Positions 1 through 12,300 of a stretch of 64,000 bases of DNA are shown here, one piece after another. The stretch is taken from contig NC_092563.1 in NCBI RefSeq assembly GCF_037975245.1, positions 27,615,960 through 27,679,959 on the forward strand, read 5' to 3'. Below the pieces are notes generated by a model that was not told where the DNA came from, ran no database searches, and saw nothing but the letters and a program-made list of their open reading frames with translations. The stretch is from Apostichopus japonicus. Its lineage: Eukaryota; Echinodermata; Holothuroidea; Aspidochirotida; Stichopodidae. Position 1 is the stretch's first letter. Each line of letters begins with the position of its first letter. The position numbers and the translations under genes are program-made.

Positions 1-549
1 ATGACTTGGTTCATCAAAAAAGAGTTATTTCAAGCTTTGTGGTAGTTATTAAACTCACACAACCTGTTATGATATGTTTAAGTATAGCAGTGGCTTTGTT
101 TCTTTGCCTTATTTCAGGGCACAGCCAGACATCTTTTGTATGGCCCAATGCATTTCTAGAAGGCACAGGCAGAACCTGTTCAAACAAACGTTTTACTGAA
201 AGTTTATTGGATGGGCGGACAATTTTCTTTTTCTATTGGCGGGGTGTGTCTAGGCCCCCCTCCCCTGTGGCCTCCCTACTGCCTTGTTTTTCATACGAAG
301 TATGTCTATATAGCATGGTTTTACCAAAAATTAGCTATGATAAACTTCTGCTAGTCGTTAATTATAATAACCTGATATGATTTGCTTATGTGTAAAAATA
401 GGTGTAGGCTGTTCTTTAGACTGTGAAGGGAGGAGGGGGCAGTGGTTTGACAGAAAGTCGCAAAATGGTTACAATATTGAAACATATACATGCCATGGAG
501 AAATAATATCATATCATCATGCGATGGTGTTGTCTTATTTGCTTTCTAG

Positions 550-727
550 GTTCCCTTGATTATTCCAATCCTGTTTGCCTTGTGCGCATTCTTCGTGGTA
601 CTTTCATCAGCTCTTTCCGACACCCCTGCCTTCCTTGGAGGGCTCACCATTACCATAATTGGGGTGCCCATTTACTTCCTTGGCATCAAGTGGAAGAGAA
701 AACCAAGGTGCTTTGACATCATAATGT
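550..727 (+). CDS. SLC7-like penultimate coding exon
   Basis: Phase-0 start (GTT CCC TTG, Val-Pro-Leu) after a pyrimidine-rich acceptor; ends one base into a codon before GTAAGT. It encodes the last two transmembrane helices and the KPRCFDIIM junction. The preceding 549 bases are intron with no recognisable coding exon. Confidence 0.8.
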
Positions 728-1522
728 GTAAGTGTGTGTTGTCTTTTTCTTTAAGTTTGAAGAAAGTTTCAAGATGCTACTTTTGATTATTCTGTGCCGT
801 AAAGAATGGCATATATTTAAGCATCCCGTTCCCTTGAAACCGTTTGTGAAAGCTCCTTTTGCAGCAGAAGTTGAAAATATGAAACTGGCAACCATTGGGT
901 CTTGCAAAGGAACAGGCTCTAGGGTTCGTCGGTATAAGCGAAAACAGATACAAACAGGGAGTTGTGGGACAGGTGCAAGGGCTCAGGTATTGTGCAGCAT
1001 GAATGTTTACAGTTGGGGAACTACGGGGAGTGGTAAGTTATACACGATAAAACAGTAGCAGCAGGAATTTCCTCAAGTTCGTGTGTATTATCTGTGTCGC
1101 TATTTTTATCGAGTATTATTGTTACCTGGTATTCAAGGTTTCTTTCGAATACACCTGGTATTTTTCGGTATATTCGTTGATGACAGATTTTAATACCGTC
1201 GGTATGGGTATGAATGAAATACCTGATATATCGATATAACGATGCACCCTAGGAACAGCCTATGGCTACAAGCCACATGATGTGTTTGTTTTTTAAACCT
1301 GATCTTCTAACTTTGACTCTAGTCTGTTAATACCGTGCAACTCAATCATTCTTGTCAGGTCGCACTACCAGATTCCTGCAGACAGTCTTTCTAATTGTTG
1401 ACACTCAGACGAGCAGTTCATCAACTCATGGTAGAGGGTTATCCAGAGGCTCCAGAGAGCCATTGCTATTAGAAGATCAAGACCAAGATGACTACCATCA
1501 TTCCGATTCTCTGCTTGCCTAA
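550..1522 (+). CDS. SLC7-family amino-acid transporter, C-terminal two exons (xCT-like), partial
   Basis: Two exons join cleanly: 550-727 (acceptor after ttctag, donor GTAAGT) and 1359-1522 (acceptor cttgtcag, stop TAA 1520-1522). The split codon T|GT gives Cys. The joined part encodes about 113 residues: two hydrophobic segments (IIPILFALCAFFVV; GLTITIIGVPIYFLG), then KWKRKPRCFDIIM, then TTRFLQTVFLIV and a polar tail. This order matches the last two membrane helices and cytosolic C-terminus of SLC7 light chains. The GVPxYxLxIxWxxKPRxFxIM...TRxLQ pattern is closest to cystine/glutamate exchangers, with y+LAT and b0,+ types as alternatives. Family members exchange amino acids as heterodimers with an SLC3 heavy chain. 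The tail is longer than in vertebrate xCT and carries an acidic dileucine-type stretch (REPLLLEDQ). Earlier exons lie outside the window. The substrate cannot be assigned from this fragment. Confidence 0.8.
1359..1522 (+). CDS. SLC7-like last coding exon (cytosolic tail)
   Basis: Begins GT|CGC, completing the split Cys codon. It encodes the amphipathic TTRFLQTVFLIVD segment seen at the end of SLC7 transporters, then a Ser/Arg-rich and Asp-rich tail with REPLLLEDQ, ending DSLLA and TAA. Confidence 0.75.
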
Positions 1523-2600
1523 ATTTTTCGCACAGAGGGTAAATTTTAACTCAGAGTATGTAATGAACCTGTTCAGCAGATGTTCATGTAAAAACTGTAC
1601 TACTTTCTGCCATAGTAAAAATGAACTGGTATATATATATATTTATATATAGTGCCAACTTTTTTATCGAGTTACTCCGCAGAAATGAATGACTTCAGTA
1701 TTATAAGTGAGAGTATGATATTTGCCAACTTTACCCTTGCATTGTTCGGTTACTTGGGATAACCGGATTAAGATTATTAAGATGATCAAGTTCAAGTTTT
1801 CTACTCGGAAATGACTGCCATAACCAATCCAAATATTCTGTGCATCGACCTGTTGAGAGTTTACGTTTATTCTCCTCTAGTTCTCAAAAGAAGGAAGCCA
1901 AAGGTTTACTGTACTGTTGCCCTGCTTCAACATACTGTAATGGAATATGACTGGTAAATACTGAGTTTGACATTTAGGGGTAGGGTTCAATCGAGGTGAA
2001 ACCAGTAGGGAACTAATAAAAATAGATGGATCACAAAATTTGAAGTAGCGGTGTTGGAAAACGGTTTTAAAAATTGCATTGATCTCTTAACTATTTCATT
2101 AAGACTGTATTGACATTTGTTTTTCCGCATAAATTGACCTTCAAATGCCTTCAGAGGGTATACAAAGGGTATACAGTTAAATGAAAGATTTAAAATTAAC
2201 CACTAAGATTGCCCCTAATAGAAGTTAAGTAGGGAGAAATTTAATAATTCCATTCCATTTCATGCAATTTCATAGTGTTGAAGTAGGTTTTAATCATAGA
2301 AAAATGAAAATGGAAACATTTACATAGTTGCTGAGCTTTATTGTCTTGATAATTTAAATATTGTAATGTATTGAATATTTACTAATTTCAAATCAAATCA
2401 AATATATGTTTTATAACAAGGAGTAAATATTTCCATTCCAGTGGGTTAACTTACATACCCCCAAAATTATTATTTATGAAAAGTTAAGACTACAAAATAT
2501 TTCTAGTCTAAATTCCATACCAATGTGGCTGATATTTATGTATATTTTATTTTCTTAATATAGTTTGCATATTATAAGCAATAAATTTACAAAAGATTTT
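1523..2600 (+). other. 3' UTR and flank of the SLC7-like gene
   Basis: AT-rich sequence after the stop codon. AATAAA hexamers at 2015-2020 and 2580-2585 are possible poly(A) signals. A short TA-rich microsatellite lies at about 1630-1650. There is no coding content. The true 3' end cannot be set from sequence alone. Confidence 0.4.
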
Positions 2601-4170
2601 GAATTTTGAAATATTGAGAGAAAATTGTGATATTGTTTTGTTCAAGGAACATGGGAAAGCCAGGCAGACTCATCATGCATATTAAATTTAGCACAAGAAA
2701 TTTTTCAAAATGTATTTGAAATATAGAAGAAGAAGAAGAATGCCTTGCATTGTTCTTTTCATATCGTAGTTGTCTTGTACAATTTCTTCTGGGTCCTGCA
2801 CACCCGTTCATTTCTCTTAAAAGGAATTTAGAGAATGTTTTTGGGTCCAAGGCGATAGATACCTTGAAGTAACATTGTAAGTATCTCTCATGATGTTTGT
2901 CTGTGTTTTACGTTTGAATATTTAAATATATTTATGAAAAAGCATATGGGGACAAAACATCAGGTAGTTGTGATCAAGTTTATCTCATGTGATAACAATG
3001 GAATTTCATCAGCAGCATTTCCATCCTTTGTTCTTAAAACAAAATGGCTGTTTCTTCAAATTTACTGTCCAAGGGGTGAGGGTTCTGACCATCTTAATTA
3101 TTCGTAGACATTTAGCAGTGTCACAAGATCTCATTTTGTTTGTCTTCCATGTTTTATGCAATCTTAACATTAAAGGTCATAGTAACATTAACTACAACAA
3201 TTTTGTACTTCACCAATGTAAAACCACACGCCTGGCTGCCTTAGCACGATTTGATTAACAGTGCAATATTTTTGAGCTTTGTGGTTAATTCATTTGTATT
3301 AACAATTATTTTTAATATTTAATCAATGTTCTGTGGCCTATAATCTTGTGGCAGTGTTGACGTGCGAGGACGGGATGGGACACCACGAAGGTAGGAGAGC
3401 AGGGCATTGCGCTTTCAGTGACCTTGTTTAAGCTTCCCTTTTAAAGCTCATGATTACATCAGAAGTTCCACATATGATCAATTGGGTCAGTTAAGGACAG
3501 GGAGACCTGTAAATTTGCATGATACTTCAGTGATAAGTCCTGCTCATTCTGGGCAAACCTAATGACTGTCACATATCAGAAATGTTGGATACCTGTGTGT
3601 GAATCTTGTTTCAGTTATTTCTTTCTTTGTCTTTCTTTTATTGATATATACCGTAATCAAACCTGTCTTTATGCAAAACCAACTCCATGTCTGGTCCATC
3701 TATCTTAACTTTATCTATCTTAACTTTCTTAACTCTTTCCTAACTTTCTTAACTCTATCTTAACTTTCTTTGCCAAATTGTCCGCACAGGGTTTACATTA
3801 AATTGTTGATTTTTAGTAAGGAATGGAATCAGTAGGTACTTATTTCTTATTTCTCATATGGAATGTGGTCCTATATCAGTATATCTTATTAAATTATTTT
3901 TTATATTTTGTAATTTATCTCCTAAATATGGCAGGATTATGGTACAGGATATGGCATGATAATTCATCATTATTACAATTTACATGGTTTTTATGGTAAT
4001 TTTGTTTTGTTATAAAAAAAAATAATAAGATTTTTAAATTGGGTACCTGCCATTTGTGCATTCAACTACAACAATAAACGCAATACTATGAATGGTATAT
4101 ATGAGTCATCTGTAGTGTATGGTTGTCATCCATCTAGTATTTGAAATTTGCTCAGTCCTGACTATTGTTG
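2601..4170. other. Intergenic, no gene seen
   Basis: AT-rich sequence between two convergent genes. The only structure noted is a simple repeat of taactttctt/aactctatct units at about 3704-3768. Short ORFs here have no family resemblance and no splice context. Confidence 0.4.
3704..3768. repeat. Pyrimidine-rich simple repeat (taactttctt units)
   Basis: Direct reading shows about six imperfect copies of a 10-14 base unit built from 'taactttctt' and 'aactctatct'. Confidence 0.6.
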
Positions 4171-4173
4171 TTC

Positions 4174-4710
4174 TCAAATGACCTTTGACATCATCTCACA
4201 ATATGAGGCATTCACATGCAAAGTATGGGATCCATCAATGTTCATGCTCTTATCGATATGTTGACAAGGTTTTCCAGTTTGAACTCTGGTGACTGTTGTA
4301 CTTACATTAAAACCAACTGGGTTTTTGAATCCAACATGAGGCATCCTTAAACTAAGAATGAGAACCATCAAATCATTCCTTTTTGAGATATTGTAAAGGT
4401 TTTCAAATTTTTACCGCTGCTGAGGTCACTTGACCTTTTGACCTCCCCCTAAAAACAGCAAGCTTCCTCGACTCATTTGAACATCAACCTGCAAAGTAAC
4501 AAATCAGTCCAAGTTTGCCTTCTTGATATATCATATTTTTGAGGTTGTTCATTTATTCCACATGAGGTATCAGCATGTAAGAAATAAAAGTTTCCGTTCC
4601 TTTGGGATCACGTTCACAAGTTTTTCCCATTTTACGTCTGCTGAACTCAAATAATTGTTGTCCTCCAAAAATAATAGGCTCCTTGAACTCAATACAGGAT
4701 AACCACATAG
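4174..4710. repeat. Degenerate dispersed repeat with TGACCT/AGGTCA cores
   Basis: Several diverged similar blocks can be seen. Each has a caaggttttcc-like start, an imperfect TGACCT-type core, and then a 'cctccaaaaataataggctcctt'-like segment (cores near 4265, 4423 and 4640). This looks like an old tandem-organised interspersed repeat. The best-preserved core, 4423-4444, holds three nuclear-receptor half-sites: AGGTCA, TGACCT and TGACCT. Confidence 0.4.
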
Positions 4711-4716
4711 GAATAA

Positions 4717-5079
4717 AGGCATTGAAGACTCGCCGCAAACCGTGTGCGGCCATCTGAAAAAGTTAACTTTCCGTTGCTTGCAAATGACGTTTTGTTCGTG
4801 TCGCTACAAAATGCAGACAGTACAGTAATGGAACGTGATACCTTGTTATCTTTAGCTGGACATGAGATGTCCATCACTGTATTGTCTGTACACTGTGCTG
4901 TGGGTATTGACCGCAGCTGTATGAACTGACTGTACACTAGTGTCTAATTACCGATGGTAGCATGCTGTGTGTATTTTCTGGGATTGATGGTGGTGTCTAA
5001 CACTTCTGTTACACCTCGTTCGAAACTAGGTCAGATTACCGGCATTAGACGTTTCCTTTTGCACGAGTCTTCACACCCT
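4717..5079. mobile_element. TTAA-type MITE, diverged copy with a deleted 5' TIR
   Basis: Shares long stretches with the element at 16462-16858 (for example ctacaaaatgcagacagta and ctgtacactagt). The right end, ...gagtcttcacaccct, is intact and followed by TTAG in place of TTAA. The left end keeps only about 17 bases (...ttgaagactcgc) before an internal deletion of about 50 bases. Non-autonomous: no transposase is present. Confidence 0.75.
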
Positions 5080-8000
5080 TTAGGAGATTCATCAAAGTTT
5101 CCCTTCATTAGTACTGATACTGTGTTCACAAGCAACAAATACTTATCTAAACAAGCACTCCATCAAGGGTTACGATCTTTTGTTTTTTTATAAGGAGGAC
5201 ACTGATCAACGTCTTGGTGGAAGAACCTAAGGTGAGGGAATGTGCCCTCCCTTTTGATGAAGAAAATTGTACTTTAATTACCATTTTATGCAAGTAACAT
5301 TTTATCCTAATAACTTATCATAATTCATTTCCACAACAAATACAATTGATGGAATGCCATTCGAAGACGTTAATGGTAATTTTAAGTTTTGGACACCCTA
5401 ACTGGGGTAAACGTTGTCACCAAAATTTCGAGTATCAAAAAACCATGAAGGGTGTTCTTATGCATTGAGACGTGAGGTATGGAACAGTGTGTATGTAGTT
5501 AGTGCAGAGCATCACTTCACACTGTCCATGCTGTCACATTGTGCATATGGGTACACAGGTCTTGTACAAACTTTAATCATACTTAAAGGGGCTGCCAGCA
5601 TTACAGCCATATCTTTTGTAAAAAGCTGCCAAATTTAATATGATATTGTCCACTGAAGGCCTATTTAATTGTTATCACAGCCTAATTTGTTTTCTAAAGT
5701 GGCAATTTCCTACAGCAAAATTGGTCACATATTGGCAGACTTCGTTACAGATATTCAAAATGTGGATATTGTAGGCGATATTATAAATATGCTTCGACGC
5801 CGACATAAGCCGGTAAAGAGAGGACATGTTGGAAATCGGGATGACTGGTAACCCTGCTCCATTATCATTGCAAGATTGTGAATTCATTACAACCAAAGAT
5901 AGAGGCAATGATTCGTCCTTTGCCTATCCCTACCCTCTCTCCCTCCCCAACCACCCCCCCCCTTACTATTTTTCCTCTATGGCCCACTGGTGGCTGTTAT
6001 ATTCGGATTCAAACTAAACACAGGATATGTAGTATAAGAAGGTTTATTCACATTCTCTAAGATATCCAACGAGTTGTACAAAAATATCCAAATAACGAAT
6101 TTGGCACTTAACAACACTCGAACAACAAGATGTTATAATTGTCAAAATGCCATTACATGCATTACTTGCAAATGTTCAACTTATTTTTAGTTGCTAGTGA
6201 CATATTGACTTTTACTGTTACACACAGTTTCTCAACATTACCAAAAATGTTACAATTAAGAATAAATTATCAAGAATGTAAAGTACAATGAAATGATAGT
6301 TTGGTCAAATATAATATAGGACTGACATTGAAAAGAGAAAAAGACCTGGTGCATATATTAATGTGAAATCTAATACAAATGTTAAAAATTCCACAATTCC
6401 CAACTATTTATGCACTACACGGTATCAAATATTGGCAGTATTCCAGTTTGTAGTCAAAAAGGTTCATCTACCCAAACACACACACATAGCAAAAAAAGGT
6501 TTTCTGTGGTTTGTGCTTTTCCAAAAGTATAAATTTACAAAAGATATATTGCTTTAAAACAATTTTTTTTCAGAGTGTGAACATGGTTCCTCTGTCTACT
6601 AATTCAAGGGACATCCACACATGTTTCAAGATGTTTGTTTCATGCTTTGTTCATTTTTGTTGTTCATAAATTGAAAAGTGAGAGCATCCACAAAGCTCCA
6701 TCTAAGCTCTCTTCAAAATATCCACAACTTGACTTTCCTTTGAAATGGGACTTCTTCAAACATATTTGAGGTTTCCAATTTAGGAAGATTTTATATGTTC
6801 ATTCACTGAGACTGCAGAACGACCCGCAAACGGTTTCTATATTGTAAATAACTGCAACAAGATTTATGAGTATTGCTTTATTATAGTGGTAATGAATTTA
6901 AAGGTATATGTGACTTATGTAGTTCTACCTACACTTAAAATATAACAGTTTCTAATATTCTGATTCAAGAGTTTGGATAAATGAAGTTGTATATAAGAAA
7001 AGATCACAAAACTAGACAAATGAAAGCGTTTGATAAACAATTACATGCAAAAATAGCGCAGACCTTAAAGACCTCTAACATAATGTCCTCTAACATAGCA
7101 CAATCTAATATAAAGTCCTCTAAAATCATAGGTTACATTGCAATATTTCATGCAACTTTTCTTAGTCACTATGCTGTTTCAAATATTTCTGGTTCATAAT
7201 CCTTTATTTGTCAGCAACAGGAAATTAATCAAATGTGGCAGCACCTTTTTACATTCAGAGAATTTGAAAAACTGATGATTCACCTCCATATGTTATGAAA
7301 CAAGGTTGATTGGTGTTTGGATGTTAACTTTACCCAGATTACTGAAACAGGGATGGCGAAGAAGCTTAAGCCATAACCACCCTAGAACATATACTGGGCT
7401 TGCATGAAGTAATGCCTTGGTGTAATATAATGCCCCTATTTAGAACAGTGGTTTGCAAATTTTCAGACACATGACCCAGGATCTTCAATGAGAACTGAGC
7501 CACCACCCAACCCCACCCCCCCCCCCCCCTACTCTACTATGCTGTAGAATACTAGATCGTTCAATTTGGGGCTTAGGGTAGTAACCAATTTAGTGATATA
7601 ATGTTCTTGCTAAAAAGTCCAATACTAGATCAGTTTCAGTGCTTATATTTCATAATAACTTCTCGGCTTAGTAAGAAAATAATCGTACTTAGAAAATCAT
7701 ATCAGGTAAGGTGGACGTTAAAACTACAAAATAACATACAAATCTAGCTCACCCCCATAACCCCAATGGAATCACTCATGTTTCTACATTGCATATGACC
7801 GGGAAGGTGCTAATGAGTTCATCCAGAAAGACTAAAATTAATATAACAAAACTAAAAAAAGAAGGCATGATACTTATGAAAGAGATAAGAATTTTGCCAG
7901 TATAGCAATACCCGTAATAGAGTCTGTCTACAGAGTGGACAATATGTCTAAATATGTAGCAACTATGTGTTGGGTGGGAGATTGTATGCTCAGCTAAACT

Positions 8001-8130
8001 TGAAATATAATGAAAAAATGAAATTGTCTAACTTTTCACTATTGGAAAAGGAAATATGATAAATGCTGGCCTGTTGTTATTTAGCTTACTACCACAAAAG
8101 CTTCATGGAAATATTGTAGTGAGCTGTTAA
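5080..8130. other. Intergenic, no gene seen
   Basis: AT-rich DNA with a poly-C run of 14 at 7516-7529. The ORF at 5669-5851 reads like protein in places but has no recognisable homology or start context, so it is not called. Confidence 0.35.
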
Positions 8131-8139
8131 CTTATCATT

Positions 8140-8180
8140 TAGCCTTTGAAGAAGATCCTGCTAGGATTGAAACGTCAGGC
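8140..8180 (+). other. Penelope-like/hammerhead-like remnant motif
   Basis: The sequence contains ttgaaga, a short hairpin (gatcc/ggatt around tgcta) and then gaaacgtc. This resembles the CTGANGA - stem II - GAAAC core of hammerhead ribozymes carried by Penelope-like retroelements. The first core base is T instead of C, so it is probably a dead copy. No reverse transcriptase was found nearby. Confidence 0.25.
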
Positions 8181-9189
8181 CAACTTTCTTTTACTTAAAG
8201 TTTACGTAAAGTCTTAATGTTGTATTACAATATTTGACAAAGTTCTCATCAGGTAAATTCACAGGCATATTATGACTATTTCCTTGGTAGCAAATCAACT
8301 GTCAGACCTAAATATGATTGGACAAATTCAAAATTAAACTGGCCATGTAAGAAAGTAAGTTTGTTTATCATGGAAGTAAACGTGAACTAATAAAAGTTGA
8401 AAGCACCTGTTACAGATATTAAACTATCCTTGCCATCACTGGCAACAAATATTTTCTATTTCGTTGCTTGTAAACAGAAAGACCCTACTGGTCATAAAAA
8501 TTGGAAGCCAAAGCTATCAGTACCTTCAATATTCACTGTTGGTGAAATGTCAATAAATGTTCAGAATTTTAATGTTTGTTTAGACTAAACAATCAATCAT
8601 GAGACTAAGTATATAGTATGGAAGCTTTGTGGTGGCACGTTAAACATAATTATTTCTTTGTTATAAATAAAATGCCATAACTTGTCACTAACAGTTGTAA
8701 ACTTGCTATGGCAATTTATACATTTACTATAACAAATAAATAATTCATTATTCACAATAATTAATTTGTCATAACAAAATTATGAATTTGTTATCACAAA
8801 GTGAATCATTTTGTACATGCATGACACTAACAGGCACTTGTTTATCGGCAGGTGACATCAACATTCCTAGGCAGTGAAATTCACGACAATTCATCTCAAC
8901 TAGAAAAGGCATTAATAGGAAACATCAGAGCAAACCCAGCTCATTTTGAACTCTGAAGACCTTTTAGATTTTGCTATATAGTGGGAGGGTGGGGTAAGTC
9001 AAAGAATTGCAATCTTCCAAGTGGAAAACCATATTTTCTCTAGTTCAAAACTTTCATCGGGTAGTTTGTGATGTGTGGAAGAGGATGGTATTTTATGTCT
9101 TCCTACACTGTAAAAATAAAGTAGAGAAGCCACCCTCTAGCGACAGAAAATATTTTGCTTTCCAAAACCTGATTGCAGTTCAGCACAAG

Positions 9190-9195
9190 TTTATT
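9190..9195 (-). terminator. Candidate poly(A) signal of the DUF1295 gene
   Basis: AATAAA on the minus strand (tttatt on plus), about 20 bases downstream of the TAA stop at 9215-9213. This is a very short 3' UTR if it is used. Confidence 0.4.
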
Positions 9196-9212
9196 AAGCA
9201 CGGTCAAACAGT

Positions 9213-9387
9213 TTAAGTTCTTACAATTCCAGATGTTTCAGTTGCTTCTGGTTCTTTTTCACTGCCTTTATCCAAATGATTATAGAAAGGAAATTCACAA
9301 AATAGGAAACATTTGGCAATATTTGGCAAACAACCATATAAAGCTGGTGGAAGCATTATCAGAGGGCTGGTCTGGTTCTTGTAGACT
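9213..9387 (-). CDS. DUF1295 gene, last coding exon
   Basis: Acceptor ggaatcttacag. The first base completes GA|A (Glu). It encodes VYKNQTSPLIMLPPALYG and KCFLFCEFPFYN, the family C-terminus, followed by a short acidic tail and TAA. Confidence 0.85.
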
Positions 9388-12300
9388 CTGTAAGATTCCA
9401 ACCTATGAAAACAAATGAAATGGTAAAAAAACATCAAGCTGATACACAGGAATATCGTGCAAGAAATAGTCATTGAACTAAGTTACTTTGTTTACACTTT
9501 CCAAACAACATGTTAGGCTATGTACCTGGCAAGATTATCTGGAGAAAAGATAACAATCAACACAATATGGAGTTAATATTGAGGATAGTTTGATGCTTGG
9601 AGGTGGAAGTAACTTCTAGTGAGACAAACAAAATATTTAGTGTGCAGGAAAATTGCAAGTACTCTACAAGCGCTGCGTAAAGCCATTCATCATTTCCTAA
9701 TATTGAAGGACAACCAACTAAGAGAGACTTTATCAGCACACATTGCAGGTTCTAAGAACATCTACTGTACAGAAACATATGGAATTCAGCATATTAGGTG
9801 TCTGTGTCCATGTAACATACAGCTACTAACACACTTGAGAGTCAAGAATACATGAAACTTAATGTCACCCTGTGCAACAATGAATGGGCTTGAGATTAGC
9901 CTACTCAAACATGTACCTATTATCAGCGAACACTATACAAAACATGGCGATGCCATATCCAATCCATGCTCGATTATAAATATTCATGAATCTGCACAAA
10001 TGACAAGGGATGTCTCCAAGCCTATCTATAACCACCTATCACCTAGATGTGTATATTTATGCAAAATGTTGAGCCTTAGTACAAACCACACAGTGTTAAG
10101 AGATGGTTAAAATCCTGTTTTGGGCATGAGGTTGGGTTGGGTGGTGTGTGGGGTTTTCCACTATGTTGATTTTGATTCTTCTTAAACAACTGACATATGA
10201 AACAGCTAACTCAAATTGATAGGTCACATGCTGTAGAAATACGACAAATTGTTTGTTTTCTCCATGAAATTAACAGAACATAACTTACTGCAGCATTCAA
10301 GCTCTGCCAACCAAAACTACATGTACACAAACACATGCATCAATGCACTGGTTTATGAATATGTTAGATGTAGGAGATAACTCTACCTAACAAATCTTGC
10401 ACTTACTGTCCATTGCATTCAGTAACACATTTGTTCATGAATCTTTTCCTATGGAACTCTCACAACGTTCACTTAACCTCTGTAGTGTTTAATAGTACAT
10501 CGGTCCATGCATGGACGCAAACAAACACTACATCCGAGTAATAAAACTGTACTTACTCTCCATAGCGTCCATCTGAGCCTTTCTCCAGCATTGGTATACC
10601 ACTGCCAAATATGAGGATTCCAGTGATAAATATTGGTGAGAGGATAGCAGTCCAGCCCGCACCTTCGAGAATACTGGTACTGATCACAAACATACCCCAC
10701 CAAAGGACAATCTCCCCAAAGTAGTTAGGATGACGAGACCACTTCCAGACACCTGCGATAAACAACCACAAGACGGTGAACGAATCTGCTGTTAAAACTT
10801 CCTGTGCGATTTTAATGAGGCTCATTGCAATTTCATTAACTATCAATATACCACAAAATACACAAAATAACTTATTGGGGACTACGGAAAACTTAATATT
10901 CCATTGCATCGAAAGGTATGGAACATTAATACCGGCGTTATTATTGTGAACCTGAAGAACATGAAGACCATAAACCATTTAAACAGAAGTACTACTACTC
11001 ACCAACATCACAGAATTTTCCTTTATTGTCAGGGTTGTTACGGAAGGCAAATTTCTGAAAATCGGCGATCGTCTCAATGAGTAATCCGAAGCAAAATAAC
11101 ACCGTGCCGACAATATCCAAGGCTCCAAAGCTATTGTCATCGCCATATTTTTCTGCATTGATGTTAATAAGGGATAAGCTCACAGTGTAGACCCAGCATG
11201 CCTGCGAAACAAACAATGTTCACCCGAATTAAACATTTGGAGGGTTTGCAATGCTTGTAAGGTTAGGCAAATTCTTGCAATGTGTGCAGACTACACAACA
11301 TTGCTTAAGCTGCTAAAAAATCACTTAAAACTTTAATTTGGTAGTCAGGAAATAATTTAGTGTTCAAACTTTGTGTAGTGCTCAGCTTGGAAGGCTCTGT
11401 TCTCTGTCTATTAAAATATTACACTGACGTTTCTGTTTGAAAAAAGGGGTGATACATCTTTGCATTTTTTATAGCAACTTTGCCAATTTTGTTTTGGCGT
11501 AGCATTTGGGATGCAATACCGGATCAATCATTCCCCGTAAGTTTGAACGTTTTGAATCTGCAGGAGAGAGTATGGTTGGAGAGGAGCATAGTGTGGAGGC
11601 ATGCATGACAGTATTAACTATCTCGATGAACTCTCTGCTAATGCTCAACATATTTTACAAAGACACATTCGTGGGGAAAGCGAATGTGGAAGGCACAGAG
11701 CACCCTCCCCCTCCTCTCTCCCCACCCCTCACAAACAAGATTCAGTTGATTTGCAATATTCCATGCTCCAATTTCCTCCTTGCCCTAACTCAATAAACCA
11801 GAACGAAATAATATTCTTTCTGACTCACCTGAAAGAGCCAAAAGATAGCAAACTGAATTATGCTTTCCCTTCTCCCATCAAACCTGTCGTCTTTCCCAAT
11901 TTTGATAATTCTGTAAAGGAGGTAGCCGGAGAGTCTGATGCCCCAAAGAACCACCAGAGCCGTAGCCACAATCTGTCGCGTTGCATAAGTCTGTCAAAGA
12001 AACGATACCAGTTACTACTGGGATGAAATTGTGTCCTCTATGATGAATTCTACCATGACAATGTCAATGGTGTATAAACTTAAACTATCTCTTATTCTTC
12101 TTCTTCAACTTCTTCTTCTTCTGGTGTTAAGAACCATTTAAAGGCTTTCAGTGTGAGGAGAACATGTTGTAATAGGGACTGTCAGGAAATATAGCAATAT
12201 ACAGAACTTGGAGACCAGTTCCCATTATAAACAAGACATTACACATCATGAATATTTACAAATTAACAATATTAATTTGAATAATTCATGCAAAAGAAAA

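Noticed and set aside
732-1058. 108-codon ORF between the two SLC7-like exons
   Set aside because: It lies in the intron; splicing 727 to 1359 reproduces the family C-terminus.
5669-5851. 60-codon ORF near a possible acceptor
   Set aside because: No homology recognised and no matching partner exon.
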